A DNA stretch of 64,000 nt from Aeromicrobium ginsengisoli (GTDB lineage Bacteria; Actinomycetota; Actinomycetes; Propionibacteriales; Nocardioidaceae), in assembly GCF_004134905.2 (NCBI RefSeq), contig NZ_SDPQ02000001.1, forward strand, positions 1,293,764-1,357,763, read 5' to 3'. Of the stretch, positions 44,462-54,940 are shown in pieces; position 1 is the stretch's first letter; each line of letters opens with the position of its first letter. A program made the translations under genes and the position numbers. Under the pieces are notes generated by a model. It was given only the letters and a program-made list of their open reading frames with translations. It ran no database searches and was not told the origin of the DNA.

Positions 44462-45672
44462 GCTGCGACCTCCTCGTCCTTGCTCGTCCCGACGCCGTAC
44501 CTCCGCACGTACGCCTCAGCGGTGCGCGGGTGCAGGTTGGCGCGGCCGATGTCGCCGTCGTAGTGACCGAGCACCCGCTGGTCCATGACCTTGCGCCACA
44601 CCTGCGGGATCCAGGTCAGGACGATCATGCCTGCATAGCCCGTGGGCAGGACCGGCGCCTCCTTGAAGTCGCGCAGCGCCTGGTAGCGGCGGGTCGGGTT
44701 GGCGTGGTGGTCGCTGTGTCGCTGTAGGTGGTAGAGCAGCACGTTGGTGCCGATGTTGTTGGAGTTCCAGCTGTGGCTCGGGTTGACCCGCTCGTAGCGG
44801 CCGGAGTCGAGCTTGGCCCGTTTCATGCCGTAGTGCTCGAGGTAGTTGACCGACTCCAGCAGCCAGATGCCCGCTGCCGCCTGGATGACGAGGTAGGGCA
44901 GGATCTCCCAGCCGAACGCGATCGTCAGCCCGCCCCAGAGGACGACGGAGAACATCCAGGCGTTGAACAGGTCGTTCTTGATCGACCAGTGCGTCTTCTT
45001 CTGGCGCTCGAAGCGCTTCTTCTCCAGACCCCAGGCGCTCGTGAGGCTGCCGAGGATCGTGCGCGGCATGAACTCCCAGACGGTCTCGCCGAGGCGGCCG
45101 CTCGCCGGGTCCTCCGGAGTCGCGACGCGTACGTGGTGGCCGCGGTTGTGCTCGATGAAGAAGTGGCCGTAGAACGTCTGCGCGAGGGCGACGCGAGCGA
45201 ACCAGCGCTCGTGCTCCTCCTTCTTGTGGCCGAGCTCGTGCGCGGTGTTGATGCCGATGCCGGCGACCATGCCGAGGCCCAGCGCAAGGCCGATCTTCTG
45301 CACGACGGTCAGCGGGTCGTCGATGCCGGGCAGTGTGCCACCGCCGAGCAGGAAGGCGCCCCAGATCAGGCCGGCGATCTGCACCGGGATGAACGCGTAG
45401 GTCACCCAGCGGTAGTAGCGGTCCTCCTCCAGCGCCTCGATCAGCTCGTCGGGCGGGTTGTTGGGGTCGAGACCGGCCAGCAGGTCGAACAGTGGGATCA
45501 GCACGAACACGAAGAACGGGCCGAAGAACCACACGATCGTCGCGCCGGTCCACGCGTAGAGCCCCCACATCATCAGCGGGATCAACGGGATGATCGCGCC
45601 CATGATCCACAGGTAGCGCTTCTTGTCGCGCCACTGGATGACCTGGCCGTCAACGGTTGCCTGGATCGTCAT
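44458..45672 (-). CDS. alkB: Alkane 1-monooxygenase
   Basis: A protein of 404 aa: a non-haem di-iron membrane hydroxylase with about six helices. The His boxes are HELGHKKEEH (145-154), EHNRGHH (174-180) and LQRHSDHH (about 315). It hydroxylates the terminal carbon of n-alkanes using rubredoxin electrons. First gene of alkB-rubA1-rubA2-rubB-tetR; the upstream gap holds a palindromic operator. Confidence 0.95.
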   Translation of the reverse strand: MTIQATVDGQVIQWRDKKRYLWIMGAIIPLIPLMMWGLYAWTGATIVWFFGPFFVFVLIPLFDLLAGLDPNNPPDELIEALEEDRYYRWVTYAFIPVQIAGLIWGAFLLGGGTLPGIDDPLTVVQKIGLALGLGMVAGIGINTAHELGHKKEEHERWFARVALAQTFYGHFFIEHNRGHHVRVATPEDPASGRLGETVWEFMPRTILGSLTSAWGLEKKRFERQKKTHWSIKNDLFNAWMFSVVLWGGLTIAFGWEILPYLVIQAAAGIWLLESVNYLEHYGMKRAKLDSGRYERVNPSHSWNSNNIGTNVLLYHLQRHSDHHANPTRRYQALRDFKEAPVLPTGYAGMIVLTWIPQVWRKVMDQRVLGHYDGDIGRANLHPRTAEAYVRRYGVGTSKDEEVAA

Positions 45673-45706
45673 GCTGGTTTCCTCCTCGTACGCCTTGGGA
45701 GAGGCG

Positions 45707-45733
45707 CTTTACAAGAAGGTAGCAAATGTAAAG
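45707..45733. promoter_or_regulatory. Palindromic operator upstream of alkB
   Basis: CTTTACA (45707-45713) and TGTAAAG (45727-45733) form 7-base arms with a 13-base spacer, 35-60 bases upstream of the alkB start, in an AT-richer patch. Likely site of the TetR-type regulator at 42218-42808. Confidence 0.65.
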
Positions 45734-45753
45734 TCGAAGCGCAATGGTCCGAT

Positions 45754-46782
45754 TCAGACGATGGCCTCGTCGGCCAGGCCGGTGACCGGACGGCTCTCCC
45801 CGAGCCGAGCGCGCAGCCTGGCCTGGAACGGTGCCAGCGCACGATGGAGGGCAAACGCGATGCCGAGCGACAGCGGACCCATCCAGAGCGACTGGATGGC
45901 GCCCCACAGCTCCTCCGTCAGCTGCAGCAGCGGGAAGTGGACGAGGTACCACTCGTACGACACGACGCCGACCGCCACCATGGGCCGCGAGGCGAGCGCC
46001 CGTGCCACCGGGCCGGAGGCGTCCGAGGCGATCGCGCCGATCACCAGCACGGCACCGACGACGGCGAGCGTGTACGGCAGCGCGTCCCACAGCACCGGGC
46101 CGACGCCGGCCCCGACCAGGACGAGCGTGAGGCCGAGCACCAGCACCGCTCCCGGTCGCCGGACCCGGCGACCGTCCAGCCAGTACAGACCCAGCGCACA
46201 GCCGATCAGCAGTCCCGACGGCCGGGCGACGAAGCTGCCGGGGACGAGGTAGATGAGGCCCTGCGTGACGACGCCCAGCACGCCGACCAGCGCTGCGCAC
46301 TGCATCAGGGTGAGCCGGTCGCGGAAGAACTTCGCCAGCACGATCGGCCACAGGAGATAGAACCACTCCTCGAACGCGAGCGTCCACGTGTGGAAGAAGA
46401 ACTGCCCGGTCAGCAAGGGTGTGAGGTAGAGCAGCGCGGCGATCGCGCCGACCAGCTCCCACCGACCCGCCACGACCACCGCAGCCGGCGTCATCACCAC
46501 CACCGTCACGACCAGTGCGGGCATCAGCCGGATCGCGCGCCGGGCGTAGAACCGGCGACGGGAGAAGGTGCCCGCCCGCATCTGCTCGGCGACCAGGGCC
46601 GTGATGAGGAAGCCCGACAGCACGAAGAAGACGTCGACGCCGAGGACGCCGAACTCGAGCGGCCCTCGCTCGACCCCCGACGCATGGTGCAGCACCACGA
46701 GGACGATCGCCAGGGCGCGCAACCCGTCCAACGCCGGCAGATAGCCGAGTCGGGCCCGAGGGGCGGGGGTCGCTGCTGGCAT
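45754..46782 (-). CDS. Acyltransferase family 3 (OafA/YrhL-like) membrane protein
   Basis: A protein of 342 aa from MPAATPAPRARLGYLPALDGLRALAI, the family N-terminus, with about 10 helices. The active-site His pair lies in VLHHASGV; the FFVLSGFLIT block and the FFFHTWTLAFEEWFY segment follow. Members O-acylate cell-surface glycans or lipids. A frame to 47085 overlaps the divergent gene and is a shadow. Substrate unknown. Confidence 0.85.
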   Translation of the reverse strand: MPAATPAPRARLGYLPALDGLRALAIVLVVLHHASGVERGPLEFGVLGVDVFFVLSGFLITALVAEQMRAGTFSRRRFYARRAIRLMPALVVTVVVMTPAAVVVAGRWELVGAIAALLYLTPLLTGQFFFHTWTLAFEEWFYLLWPIVLAKFFRDRLTLMQCAALVGVLGVVTQGLIYLVPGSFVARPSGLLIGCALGLYWLDGRRVRRPGAVLVLGLTLVLVGAGVGPVLWDALPYTLAVVGAVLVIGAIASDASGPVARALASRPMVAVGVVSYEWYLVHFPLLQLTEELWGAIQSLWMGPLSLGIAFALHRALAPFQARLRARLGESRPVTGLADEAIV

Positions 46783-46866
46783 CTCGTCACGATATGACCA
46801 TCGCGCCGGCCGGAAGGCCCGAATGCGCAAAGCCGCACGCGCGCCCGCAGGCTCACCTACCGTGGG

Positions 46867-48168
46867 TTGGTGCACCGTGGAGGGCGTGAGTCGCGACCGT
46901 CGGACGTACCGGAGGCCGAGTCGTCGGCGCCGGTACGCGTAACGCTGCGCCAGACGCTGGGGCTGTGGCTGCTCTTCGCGCTGGTCCTGGCCTGGCCGTT
47001 CGTCCTCAACGCAGCGTGGGGCGTGCATGTGGGGTTCGGCGACGTGCACCTCTACCGGCTGTGGGCGCTCGACGGCGTCGAGCACGGGCGCTGGCCGGTG
47101 CTCGACTTCGACTGGATCTACCCGCTCGGAGCGCTGGTGCCGATCGCCCTGTTGTCACCGTGGGCCCATGACCAGATCTACGAGTCGCTCTTCATCGGGC
47201 TGACTCTGATGATGGTCGCCGTGATCATGATGGCGGTCCGTGACCGCATCGGCGTACGGGCAGCGGCGTGGTGGCTGCTGTTCTTCCTGCTGCTCGGCCC
47301 GGTCGCGATCTCTCGGCTCGACGGCATCGCCGCGGCGCTGGCAACCGTCGCGCTCCTCGTGATCGTCAGACGACCACGGCTGGCGACCGTCCTGGTGCTG
47401 GCCGCTGCCTGGGTCAAGGTGGCTCATGCAGCGTGGATGATCCCGCTCCTCGTCTGCTCGCGGCGCAGGCTCCGCGACGTCCTGGTGCCCGCACTCCTCA
47501 TGACCTTCCTGATCGGCGCGATCGCCGTCGCCCTGGGCGCGCAGTCGCATCTGTTCAGCTTCGTCGACGGCCAGTCCGGCCGCCGCCTGCAGATCGAGTC
47601 GGTCGCCGCGACGCCGTTCCATCTGCTCAACGCGTTCGGACGACCCTCCGGGCTGTACGGCAACATCCAGCTGGCGGCCTGGGAGTTCATCGGTCCCGGC
47701 GCGACACGGGTCGCGCACATCCTCGACGTGCTGATGCCGGTCACCGTTCTGGCCGTCGGAGCGCTCACGCTGGCGGCCGTACGCCGCAGCCGCATGCCGA
47801 ACCACGAGCTGCTGCTGCTGTCGCTGCTCGCGACCACGCTCGCGCTGCTGGTCTTCAACAAGGTGGGGTCGGCGCAGTACGTCGTGTGGCTCAGTTCCCC
47901 CGTCGTCGCGTCGTTCGCGCTCGGCGCCGACCGTGACCGGGTGTGGCGAACGATCCGCGGCCTGACGCTGGTGGTCGCCGCCGGGACGCAGCTCATCTAT
48001 CCCATCGGCTACGACGCCTTGATCGACGGGGACGCCTGGGCGGTGGTCATCCTCGTCCTGCGCAACGCCGCACTGGTCGCTCTGCTGTTCGTCACGTGCC
48101 GGACCCTCTGGGCGGCAAGCCGCCCGGACCGCGCGGCTCTGTCTACTTCAACTGACCGAGATTGTTAG
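46867..48168 (+). CDS. Polytopic membrane protein, GT87-like
   Basis: A protein of 433 aa with about 11 membrane helices. GFGDVHLYRLWALDGVEHG near residue 60 includes an Asp after the first helix, and WIYPLGALVPIAL follows, as in GT-C/GT87 mannosyltransferases of actinobacteria; GNIQLAAWEFIGPG and FNKVGSAQYVVWL are additional blocks. It may transfer a polyprenyl-linked sugar outside the membrane. The start (GTG at 46867) is uncertain. Its 3' end overlaps the convergent tadC by 26 bases. Confidence 0.65.
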   Translation: MVHRGGRESRPSDVPEAESSAPVRVTLRQTLGLWLLFALVLAWPFVLNAAWGVHVGFGDVHLYRLWALDGVEHGRWPVLDFDWIYPLGALVPIALLSPWAHDQIYESLFIGLTLMMVAVIMMAVRDRIGVRAAAWWLLFFLLLGPVAISRLDGIAAALATVALLVIVRRPRLATVLVLAAAWVKVAHAAWMIPLLVCSRRRLRDVLVPALLMTFLIGAIAVALGAQSHLFSFVDGQSGRRLQIESVAATPFHLLNAFGRPSGLYGNIQLAAWEFIGPGATRVAHILDVLMPVTVLAVGALTLAAVRRSRMPNHELLLLSLLATTLALLVFNKVGSAQYVVWLSSPVVASFALGADRDRVWRTIRGLTLVVAAGTQLIYPIGYDALIDGDAWAVVILVLRNAALVALLFVTCRTLWAASRPDRAALSTSTDRDC

Positions 48169-49042
48169 CGAGCTCGATGAACGCAGGTGCCAGCACGACG
48201 ATGAAGAGCACCGGGAAGATGCACGTCATCAACGGGAACAGGATCTTGACCGGCACCCTGAGCGCTGTGGCCTCGGCGCGCGCCTTGCGGCGGAAGCGCA
48301 TCTCCACGGACTGGTTGCGCACGACCGTCGCGATCGAGACGCCGTACTGCTCGGCCTGGGTGATCGCCTTGACGAAGCTGCGCAGGTCGTCGACGTCCGT
48401 ACGGTCCGCGAGCGCCTGATAGGCCTCCCGCCGGCTCATGCCGAGCCGCATGTCCTGCACCGTGCGCACGATCTCGTCGGCCAGCGCGCCCTGCCGGCGC
48501 TCGCCGATGCGGGCGAAGGCCGATTCGAAGCCGAGCCCTGCCTCGATCGAGATCGTGACCTGGTCGAGCACGTCGGGCAGCTCGTGGAGTATCTCCAGCT
48601 GACGCGCCTCGGCCCGGTTCTTGACGAACACGTCCGGCAGGAAGAAGCACGCCACGACCAGCGCGATCCCGACCGCCCACATCATCTTTCCGCCGCCGTC
48701 CGAGACGAGCGTGAACAGGATGAGGAGTCCCACCAGCGCCAGCACCGGCTTGAGCACCAGGACCCGGCTCAGCGTCAGCCCTTCGGGACGGCCAGCGAGC
48801 ATGATGTTGCGCTCGATCTTCGACACGGCGGCTGCCGAGGCCAGCACCTTCATGACGCCAGACCGGGCGCCATCGTGCGCCAGCAGTTCAGGTCCTGCGC
48901 TTTCAGCGGGGCCGCTCGAACGGCCCGAGGTGCTGACCACAAGCCGGGCCTTGACCGTCTTGTCGGTGCCACCGACGACTCCCAACGCGGACGCCAGGAG
49001 CAGGCACGCGCCGAGCATGAGCAGGATTCCGAGAGGCAGCAT
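48143..49042 (-). CDS. tadC: Tad pilus inner-membrane platform protein TadC
   Basis: A protein of 299 aa with a GspF/T2SSF domain (LHELPDVLDQVTISIEAGLGFESAFARI, about 155-182) flanked by membrane helices at each end. It pairs with TadB to build the platform that the TadA ATPase drives. It is the last gene of the cpaB-tadZ-tadA-tadB-tadC block. Confidence 0.9.
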   Translation of the reverse strand: MLPLGILLMLGACLLLASALGVVGGTDKTVKARLVVSTSGRSSGPAESAGPELLAHDGARSGVMKVLASAAAVSKIERNIMLAGRPEGLTLSRVLVLKPVLALVGLLILFTLVSDGGGKMMWAVGIALVVACFFLPDVFVKNRAEARQLEILHELPDVLDQVTISIEAGLGFESAFARIGERRQGALADEIVRTVQDMRLGMSRREAYQALADRTDVDDLRSFVKAITQAEQYGVSIATVVRNQSVEMRFRRKARAEATALRVPVKILFPLMTCIFPVLFIVVLAPAFIELANNLGQLK

Positions 49043-49043
49043 G

Positions 49044-49979
49044 TCAGAACTTCACATTCACGATCGCGCGCATCCACAACCCGCCGATGATGTAGAGCAC
49101 CACTGAAGCGCCCAGCAACGCCCATCCGAGGCTGGTGCCGATCAGAGGCGCCATGTAACCCGCGTTGATCCAGTAGTAGAACGCGGCGAGGGCGATGGGC
49201 AGGATCATCAGCACGATCGCCGAGAGCTTGCCCTCGGCGGCCAAGGCGTTGACCTGCTCACGCAGCTGGTTGCGCTCGCGCATCGTCGCACCGACCCGGT
49301 CGAGCACCTCGTTGAGGTTGCCGCCGGTGTCGCGGTGGATCGCGACGGCTTCGGCCACCCACCGGAAGTCGTCGCTCGCCATCCGGTCTGCGGTCTGCTC
49401 GATGGCCACGACGAGATCCCGGCCGATGCGGTTCTCGTTGATGATCCGGGCGAACTCCTCAGCGGTCGGCGAGTCGGCGTCGCGCGCCACGGCGTCGAGC
49501 GCCTGCGGGAAGCTGAAGCCGGCCCGCAAGGCCGAGGCAATCATCTGGACGGTGTCGTCCAGCTGCTTGGTGAACAACGCACGTCGACGATCCGTCAGGA
49601 TGAACAAGTAGACCTTGGCACCTACCGGCACCAACAGGGCCAGGACAAGCCCGAACCAGAACGATCCAGTGAGCAACGTGATGACCGACAGCACGCTCGC
49701 GGCGACGGCGGCCACGAGGACCACGACGTTGCCGGGCGTGATCCGCAGCCCAGCCAGTTCGAGCTCCTTGGCGCCGAACGGGGTCCAGGAGCTGCGGCGC
49801 AGCAGGTCGTCGACGCGCTCGACCAGCTGGTCCGACGAGAAGTTGAGGCCCGACTTCTGGTCGGTGCCGCCGAACGTACGGCGCGAGGCCGGGACACGGG
49901 AGACGGGCGCCGCGAGCACGGCGTAGGCCAGGGCCGCAATCGCGAGGAGGACACACACCCCTCCGGTCAGGATCAGCAC
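49044..49979 (-). CDS. tadB: Tad pilus platform protein TadB
   Basis: A protein of 311 aa from a GTG (VLILTGGVCVLLAIAALAY). The T2SSF domain (FTKQLDDTVQMIASALRAGFSFPQAL) and C-terminal helices match TadB. It is separated from tadA by one base and from tadC by one base, so all three are co-translated. An ATG frame further upstream lies within tadA. Confidence 0.9.
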   Translation of the reverse strand: MLILTGGVCVLLAIAALAYAVLAAPVSRVPASRRTFGGTDQKSGLNFSSDQLVERVDDLLRRSSWTPFGAKELELAGLRITPGNVVVLVAAVAASVLSVITLLTGSFWFGLVLALLVPVGAKVYLFILTDRRRALFTKQLDDTVQMIASALRAGFSFPQALDAVARDADSPTAEEFARIINENRIGRDLVVAIEQTADRMASDDFRWVAEAVAIHRDTGGNLNEVLDRVGATMRERNQLREQVNALAAEGKLSAIVLMILPIALAAFYYWINAGYMAPLIGTSLGWALLGASVVLYIIGGLWMRAIVNVKF

Positions 49980-49980
49980 G

Positions 49981-51408
49981 TCATCCTCCCTGCATCGCGA
50001 GACTGTCGAAGTTGAAGTTGATGCCCATCTCCTCGAACTTGTCGGTGAACCGTGGCCGGATCCCGGTCGAGATCTGGGTGCCACGGAACCGGCCGTGCAC
50101 GTCGACCCCGGCCGCGTGGTCGAAGACGAACGCGTCCTGGAGCACGACGGTGTCGTTCTCCATGCCGAGGACCTCGGTGACGGCCGTGATGCGGCGCGAG
50201 CCGTCCCGGAGGCGGCTGAGCTGGATGATCAGGTCGACCGCGGACGACGCCTGCTCGCGGATCGCGCGGGCCGGCAGGTCCATGCCGGCCATCAGGACGA
50301 GCGTCTCGAGGCGCGCGATGGCGTCGCGCGGCGAGTTGGCGTGCAGCGTCGAGATCGAGCCGTCGTGACCGGTGTTCATGGCTTGCAGCATGTCGAGGCT
50401 CTCGCCACCACGGACCTCACCGACGACGATGCGGTCGGGGCGCATGCGCAACGCGTTGCGGACGAGCTCGCGGATGTTGATCTCGCCCTTGCCCTCGATG
50501 TTGGGCGGCCGGCTCTCGAGGCTGACCACGTGGTCCTGCTGGAGCCGGAGCTCGACCGCGTCCTCGATCGTCACGATGCGCTCGTCGGCAGGGATGAACG
50601 ATGAGAGGACGTTGAGCAACGTCGTCTTGCCGGTGCCCGTGCCGCCGGAGACCAGGATGTTGAGCCGCGCCTGCACACACGCGTACAGGAGCTCGGCGAT
50701 CCCCTTGGTCATGGTGCCGAAGTTGACCAGGTCGGCCACCTCGTACGGGGTGTCGGAGAACTTGCGGATCGTCAGGGACGAGCCGTTGACTGCGAGCGGC
50801 GGGATGATCGCGTTGACACGCGAACCGTCCATCAGGCGCGCGTCGACCAGTGGTGACGACTCGTCGACGCGGCGACCGACCCGGCCGACGATCCGGTCGA
50901 TGACCCTTCGGAGGTGCTCCTCGGAGTTGAACCGCATGCCACTGAGGCTGAGCTTGCCGAACCGCTCGACGTAGATGCGGTCGTATCCGTTGACCATGAT
51001 CTCGGTGACGTCGTGATCGGCGAGGAGCCGTTGCAGTGGTCCAAGTCCGAGGGCGTCATCCTCGATGTCCTGGATCAGCCGGCGGCGTTCCTCGGAGGTC
51101 AGCGAGAGCGGTTCCTCGTCGACAATGCGGGAGAGCTCGTCGCGCACGAAGCGCCGCAGCTGGTCCTCGGTCAGCGTGGAGTCGTTGATGCGCACGCCGA
51201 TGCGGTCGAAGAGCGTCTCGACCGCGCGTGCCTTGACCGCGTACAAGCCCTCGGCCAGACGCGAGTCGGCCGACGAGACGTCTTCCGGGTCTGGCGTCGG
51301 CTCGGCGATCACGCTCTGGGCAGCAACCGGTGGTTTGGCGGCGAGCTTCTCCGGGATCACGTCGCTCTTGGCCCGAGCCGCCTCGAGTCGTTCACTCAGG
51401 CTGGTCAT
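49981..51408 (-). CDS. tadA: Tad pilus assembly ATPase TadA/CpaF
   Basis: A protein of 475 aa, secretion-type hexameric ATPase. Walker [16 protein letters not shown] (about 265), Asp box and Walker B region [22 protein letters not shown] with the His box following. It powers extension and perhaps retraction of the Flp pilus. It overlaps the tadZ-like gene upstream by four bases. Confidence 0.95.
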   Translation of the reverse strand: MTSLSERLEAARAKSDVIPEKLAAKPPVAAQSVIAEPTPDPEDVSSADSRLAEGLYAVKARAVETLFDRIGVRINDSTLTEDQLRRFVRDELSRIVDEEPLSLTSEERRRLIQDIEDDALGLGPLQRLLADHDVTEIMVNGYDRIYVERFGKLSLSGMRFNSEEHLRRVIDRIVGRVGRRVDESSPLVDARLMDGSRVNAIIPPLAVNGSSLTIRKFSDTPYEVADLVNFGTMTKGIAELLYACVQARLNILVSGGTGTGKTTLLNVLSSFIPADERIVTIEDAVELRLQQDHVVSLESRPPNIEGKGEINIRELVRNALRMRPDRIVVGEVRGGESLDMLQAMNTGHDGSISTLHANSPRDAIARLETLVLMAGMDLPARAIREQASSAVDLIIQLSRLRDGSRRITAVTEVLGMENDTVVLQDAFVFDHAAGVDVHGRFRGTQISTGIRPRFTDKFEEMGINFNFDSLAMQGG

Positions 51409-52670
51409 GGCTTCCTCCGACGGCCCATCTTCTTCTTGCTGGGTTTGGCTTCGGCGTCGACCACAGCGACCGGTGCGGGCGGTGCAACCGGTGCGGGCGG
51501 AGCAGCGGGCGGGACGCCGTCGAAGACGGCGTCCACGAGCCTGGTGATGGCCTTGGCCACCGGGCCGGGCTTCTTGGCCATCATGAGCGACTCGCCACGG
51601 TTGCCGGCCACTGTCACGTCGCCCGACCGCGGCACGCTGACCGCGACCGGCAGGCCGATGACGGTCTCCACGTCTTTCACCGTGAGGCCGGCATTGCGAT
51701 CGGCGAAGTTGAGCGCCACGTGCCGGCGCGGAGGCAGCAGATCGAGCTCGCTGAGCACGTCGAGCTCCTTGCGCACCGCGCGGATGCTGGTGACGTCCAT
51801 GCTCGAGACGATGATGACCTCGTCAGCCTTCTCCAGCGCGGCAAGCGTGTGCTCGCCGAGTCCGGCGCCGGTGTCCACCACGACGTAGCGGAACTGGCTG
51901 GCCAGCTGGTCGATCAGGTGCTTCACGTCGGCGGACCGCACATGGTCACCCACGGTCGGCGAGTCGTCGCCGGCCAGGACGTAGAAGCCGCCCGCATGGG
52001 CCGTGAGGAACGTCTTGAGGATCAACGTGTCCATCGCTGCAGAGGTGCCGAACGCATCGGCGATGCTGTGTGCCGGGTCGAGATCGAGGAGGGTCGCCGC
52101 GTCGCCGAACTGGATGTCGAGGTCGACCAGCACGGCATGGGACGGAGCGCGACGTCCGAGCCCCACTGCGAGGTTGGTCGCGATCGTGCTCTTGCCGACG
52201 CCGCCCTTGGGCGAGATCACCACGATCACGGTCGACTGGGCGATGTCGGCCACCACGGTCGGAGCCAGGTGCGGCTTGAGCCGGCTGCTCAGGTTGTCAG
52301 CGGCACGGTGGACGATGGCCAGCAGCTCGTCGTCGGTGACGAGCGGCGAGATGATCTCGCGCACACCCGACCGCATGGCGTTGAGCGCCGTCTCGGCATC
52401 GGGCTCACTGATGAGCATGAGCTCGACCCCGGGCAGCACTCGGTCGATCAGGCTGCCGATGCTCAGGGCTTCCTGGAGCGGCATCGCGTCGCCGATGATC
52501 ACGATCTCGGGAAGGGCGCCGAGATCCCGGGTGAGCAGCGTCTCGATGTCGCCCTCGCGCGCGTGCTTCTCGACGATCTCCTTGTCGACGGAGGCGACCT
52601 GGTGGCCGGGCAACGCGCTGATGCGCCGGGTGATGGCCGCTGTGCCGGCCAGGATCAGGATCTGGGTCAT
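51405..52670 (-). CDS. CpaE/TadZ-like pilus localisation ATPase
   Basis: A protein of 421 aa. An N-terminal receiver-like domain ([18 protein letters not shown]) precedes a MinD/ParA-type ATPase with an intact deviant Walker [11 protein letters not shown] (Lys155 and Lys160) and [15 protein letters not shown]. The end is Pro/Ala-rich and basic ([13 protein letters not shown]). It places the Tad machine in the cell. A second, altered paralogue lies at 56477-57670. Confidence 0.9.
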   Translation of the reverse strand: MTQILILAGTAAITRRISALPGHQVASVDKEIVEKHAREGDIETLLTRDLGALPEIVIIGDAMPLQEALSIGSLIDRVLPGVELMLISEPDAETALNAMRSGVREIISPLVTDDELLAIVHRAADNLSSRLKPHLAPTVVADIAQSTVIVVISPKGGVGKSTIATNLAVGLGRRAPSHAVLVDLDIQFGDAATLLDLDPAHSIADAFGTSAAMDTLILKTFLTAHAGGFYVLAGDDSPTVGDHVRSADVKHLIDQLASQFRYVVVDTGAGLGEHTLAALEKADEVIIVSSMDVTSIRAVRKELDVLSELDLLPPRRHVALNFADRNAGLTVKDVETVIGLPVAVSVPRSGDVTVAGNRGESLMMAKKPGPVAKAITRLVDAVFDGVPPAAPPAPVAPPAPVAVVDAEAKPSKKKMGRRRKP

Positions 52671-53380
52671 TTCGTGATCTCGCTCTTCGTGACTGAACCG
52701 CCACTGCCGGTCGCGGTGTCCTTGTTCTGCTTGGTGAGCCAGAGCTTGCCGAACTCGGCAGCGTTGATGATGCGCCCGGCATTGCGGGTCGTGACCGCGA
52801 GCGTGATGAACTGGCCCGAAGCGCCGTCGTCCTTGCCGCCGGTGAGCCCTCCACTGACCCGCGTCACCTTCACGAAGTTCTTGGCCAGTTGGGTGAAGCC
52901 GCCGGTGTCGTTGGTCTGATAGCTCGCGACCACGCCGACGAGGTCTCCGGGCCTGAGCACACCACCCGCCGCGCGGGCCACGTCGAGCGGGACCGTGACC
53001 TCCTGATAGCCCTTGGGGACGACCGAGACAGCCGCCGGGCCACTGTCCGGCTTGGGTGAACCCTCTTGGGCGAAGCGGGTCAGCAGCAGCTGCTCCCCCG
53101 GCTCGAGTGCCACCGTGGTCGAAAGCCCCGACACCTCGCTGAGGTCGGTCACTGCATCCTTGGCGATCGCCTTCTTCGGCAGCTCGACGAGCTCGACGCT
53201 CCCGGAGATGTCTGACGCCTTGGTGTCGGCGGGGATCGTCTCCGTGACCTGCAGGACCGATCGGAGCTCGGCACCGTCGAAGGCGCGGTCATTGGCGTTC
53301 TGGGTGTAGCTGATCAGCATGACGATCCCGATCAGCGCCAAGAGCGCTGCCCCCGCCACCGCGATTATCCTCTTGTTCAT
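52667..53380 (-). CDS. cpaB: Flp pilus assembly protein CpaB/RcpC
   Basis: A protein of 237 aa. One N-terminal membrane helix, then an SAF domain (ITETIPADTKASDI... LEPGEQLLLTRFA) and a RcpC/CpaB domain (VPLDVARAAGGVLRPGDLVGVVAS). In diderms it helps the secretin; monoderm loci keep it, perhaps for wall passage. It overlaps the tadZ-like gene by four bases. Confidence 0.88.
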   Translation of the reverse strand: MNKRIIAVAGAALLALIGIVMLISYTQNANDRAFDGAELRSVLQVTETIPADTKASDISGSVELVELPKKAIAKDAVTDLSEVSGLSTTVALEPGEQLLLTRFAQEGSPKPDSGPAAVSVVPKGYQEVTVPLDVARAAGGVLRPGDLVGVVASYQTNDTGGFTQLAKNFVKVTRVSGGLTGGKDDGASGQFITLAVTTRNAGRIINAAEFGKLWLTKQNKDTATGSGGSVTKSEITK

Positions 53381-53438
53381 GCCGTCCTGTCCTGTTGATG
53401 ATTGGCGTCCCCCGGGGGACGGGTGAAGGCGTGCACGG

Positions 53439-54551
53439 TCAATTGATCAGCTTCACGACGGAGCCGATGTTGGGCCCGCCGACCTCGTAGTCGCCGTCAG
53501 GGCTGATGTCGTTGACGAACGCGCCCCAGATGCCGACCTTGCCTGCGGTACAGCTGCCCAGGCAGCCGTTGCTGCTCGTTCCCAGTCGGACACCGCTGAT
53601 CTTGAACGGCGCGAAGCCGACGATCCTGAAGTCGAATGCCGGTGCGTTGTCGACGAACTTCGACGTCGGAGCGGTTCCGTTGGCCTCGGTCTGGACGCCG
53701 CCGTAGTTGAAGTTCCGGGTCGGCGCATAGATCGCGAACAACGTGACCTGGCCCGGCACGAACTTGTCGGCACCTGAGCTGGCGGCGTACTTGTCGGTCT
53801 GCTGGCTGTTGAGGCCACAGAGCTGGAAGTCGGCCTGGCTGTTGCCGATCTCGAGCTGGGACTTCCCGTTGTTGACGGATCCGTTGCACCCGCCGTTGGT
53901 CGTCTTCCACATGCCACCGATCACCATGCGGGTCGAGCTGCTCAACCCGGTCACATTGACGCCGGTCGGGATCGTCCCGCAACCAGAGGTGAGGTTGTTG
54001 TCGTCCTCGAGCTTGCTCTGCGGATCCTTCGCCTTGTACTTCTGGATCTCGTCGTTCGAGTTGGTGTCGATGAAGGTCGGGACGTTCACGGCGGCTTTGG
54101 TGTACTCGCACAGCGAGACGAGGAATGGCATGACATTGCCACTCGTTGGGCTGGTGTTCCACGACGCCGTCGAGGTCGCCCGCACGGCCTTGGAGCCGAT
54201 GCCGAGCAGCCCGAAGAAGATCGTCTTGGCGTTCTTGGTGTTGGTGACCGTGACCGAGGTCGAGCCGATCGACACCGACGGCGCACTGTCGCTGCCGCCA
54301 CCATTGGCGTTCGAGCTCAGATAGCTCGCCGCCAGGCCGGCGTTGCAGGCGCCGGCCTTGCAGCTCTGCGCCACGGCCAAGGCTCCGGCGTCGGCGCCGT
54401 GCTGCACGCGGGCCCGCTGATAGGCCATCGTCGAGGTGTCGATGCCTATGCCGGCGGCCGCCAGCAGGCACACCATCAACGCGGCGACGACGACGAGGGT
54501 GGCGCCGCGTTCATCGCGGTCCTGGCGTGTCCTGCCGAACGTCACTCGCAT
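53439..54551 (-). CDS. TadG-like Flp pilus-associated protein 1
   Basis: A protein of 370 aa. The N-terminal DERGATLVVVAALMVCLLAAAGIGIDTSTMAYQR region is the TadE/G-like Tad helix; the Glu at +5 of real pilins is missing. The rest is a large Cys-containing extracellular part (CKAGACN, SGCGTIP, GSCTAGK). It is likely anchored in the membrane and exposed near the pilus. It overlaps tadE by 10 bases. Its counterpart at 57708-58898 shares the helix and the FFGLLGIGSK block. Confidence 0.82.
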   Translation of the reverse strand: MRVTFGRTRQDRDERGATLVVVAALMVCLLAAAGIGIDTSTMAYQRARVQHGADAGALAVAQSCKAGACNAGLAASYLSSNANGGGSDSAPSVSIGSTSVTVTNTKNAKTIFFGLLGIGSKAVRATSTASWNTSPTSGNVMPFLVSLCEYTKAAVNVPTFIDTNSNDEIQKYKAKDPQSKLEDDNNLTSGCGTIPTGVNVTGLSSSTRMVIGGMWKTTNGGCNGSVNNGKSQLEIGNSQADFQLCGLNSQQTDKYAASSGADKFVPGQVTLFAIYAPTRNFNYGGVQTEANGTAPTSKFVDNAPAFDFRIVGFAPFKISGVRLGTSSNGCLGSCTAGKVGIWGAFVNDISPDGDYEVGGPNIGSVVKLIN

Positions 54552-54931
54552 CGCGCTGCACCTTTGCCGATCAGGGAGTAGTTGCCGTTCATGCCGAAGA
54601 TCGGCACCGACGGGCTCCACGCCTTGGACTTGCTGACCGTCGCGGTGATCGTGTCGCCGGAGTTGCAGCCTCCCGCGATGGTGATGTCACCGGCGGAGAC
54701 CAGGTTGGTCGACGCTGCGCCCGCCGCCTTGGCGGCCGCGGTCGCGGGTCCGACACCGTCCGGTCCGCACTTGATCGCGTAGTAGCGCGCGGCGATGAAG
54801 GCCGCGTTGTCGGCCTGTGCCGCGTTGTGGAACCGGATGCCCCACGCCACGATCACGACGATCAACGGGCAGAGCACGATGAGCACGAGGGCGAACTCCA
54901 CCAGGGCAGCGCCCCGCTCTTCATCCTTCAT
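54542..54931 (-). CDS. tadE: TadE-like minor pseudopilin
   Basis: A protein of 129 aa. EERGAALVEFALVLIVLCPL has the pilin-type cleavage site, Gly followed by Glu at +5, then a hydrophobic helix. Predicted to be processed by a TadV-type prepilin peptidase, none of which is in the window. Ribosome site GGAGGTGG lies 4 bases before the ATG, next to a hairpin at 54941-54957. Confidence 0.85.
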   Translation of the reverse strand: MKDEERGAALVEFALVLIVLCPLIVVIVAWGIRFHNAAQADNAAFIAARYYAIKCGPDGVGPATAAAKAAGAASTNLVSAGDITIAGGCNSGDTITATVSKSKAWSPSVPIFGMNGNYSLIGKGAARCE

Positions 54932-54940
54932 GCCCCACCT

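Noticed and set aside
48143..48168. Overlap of tadC with the convergent membrane protein considered as a frameshift or fusion
   Set aside because: The genes are on opposite strands; a 26-base tail-to-tail overlap needs no error to explain it.
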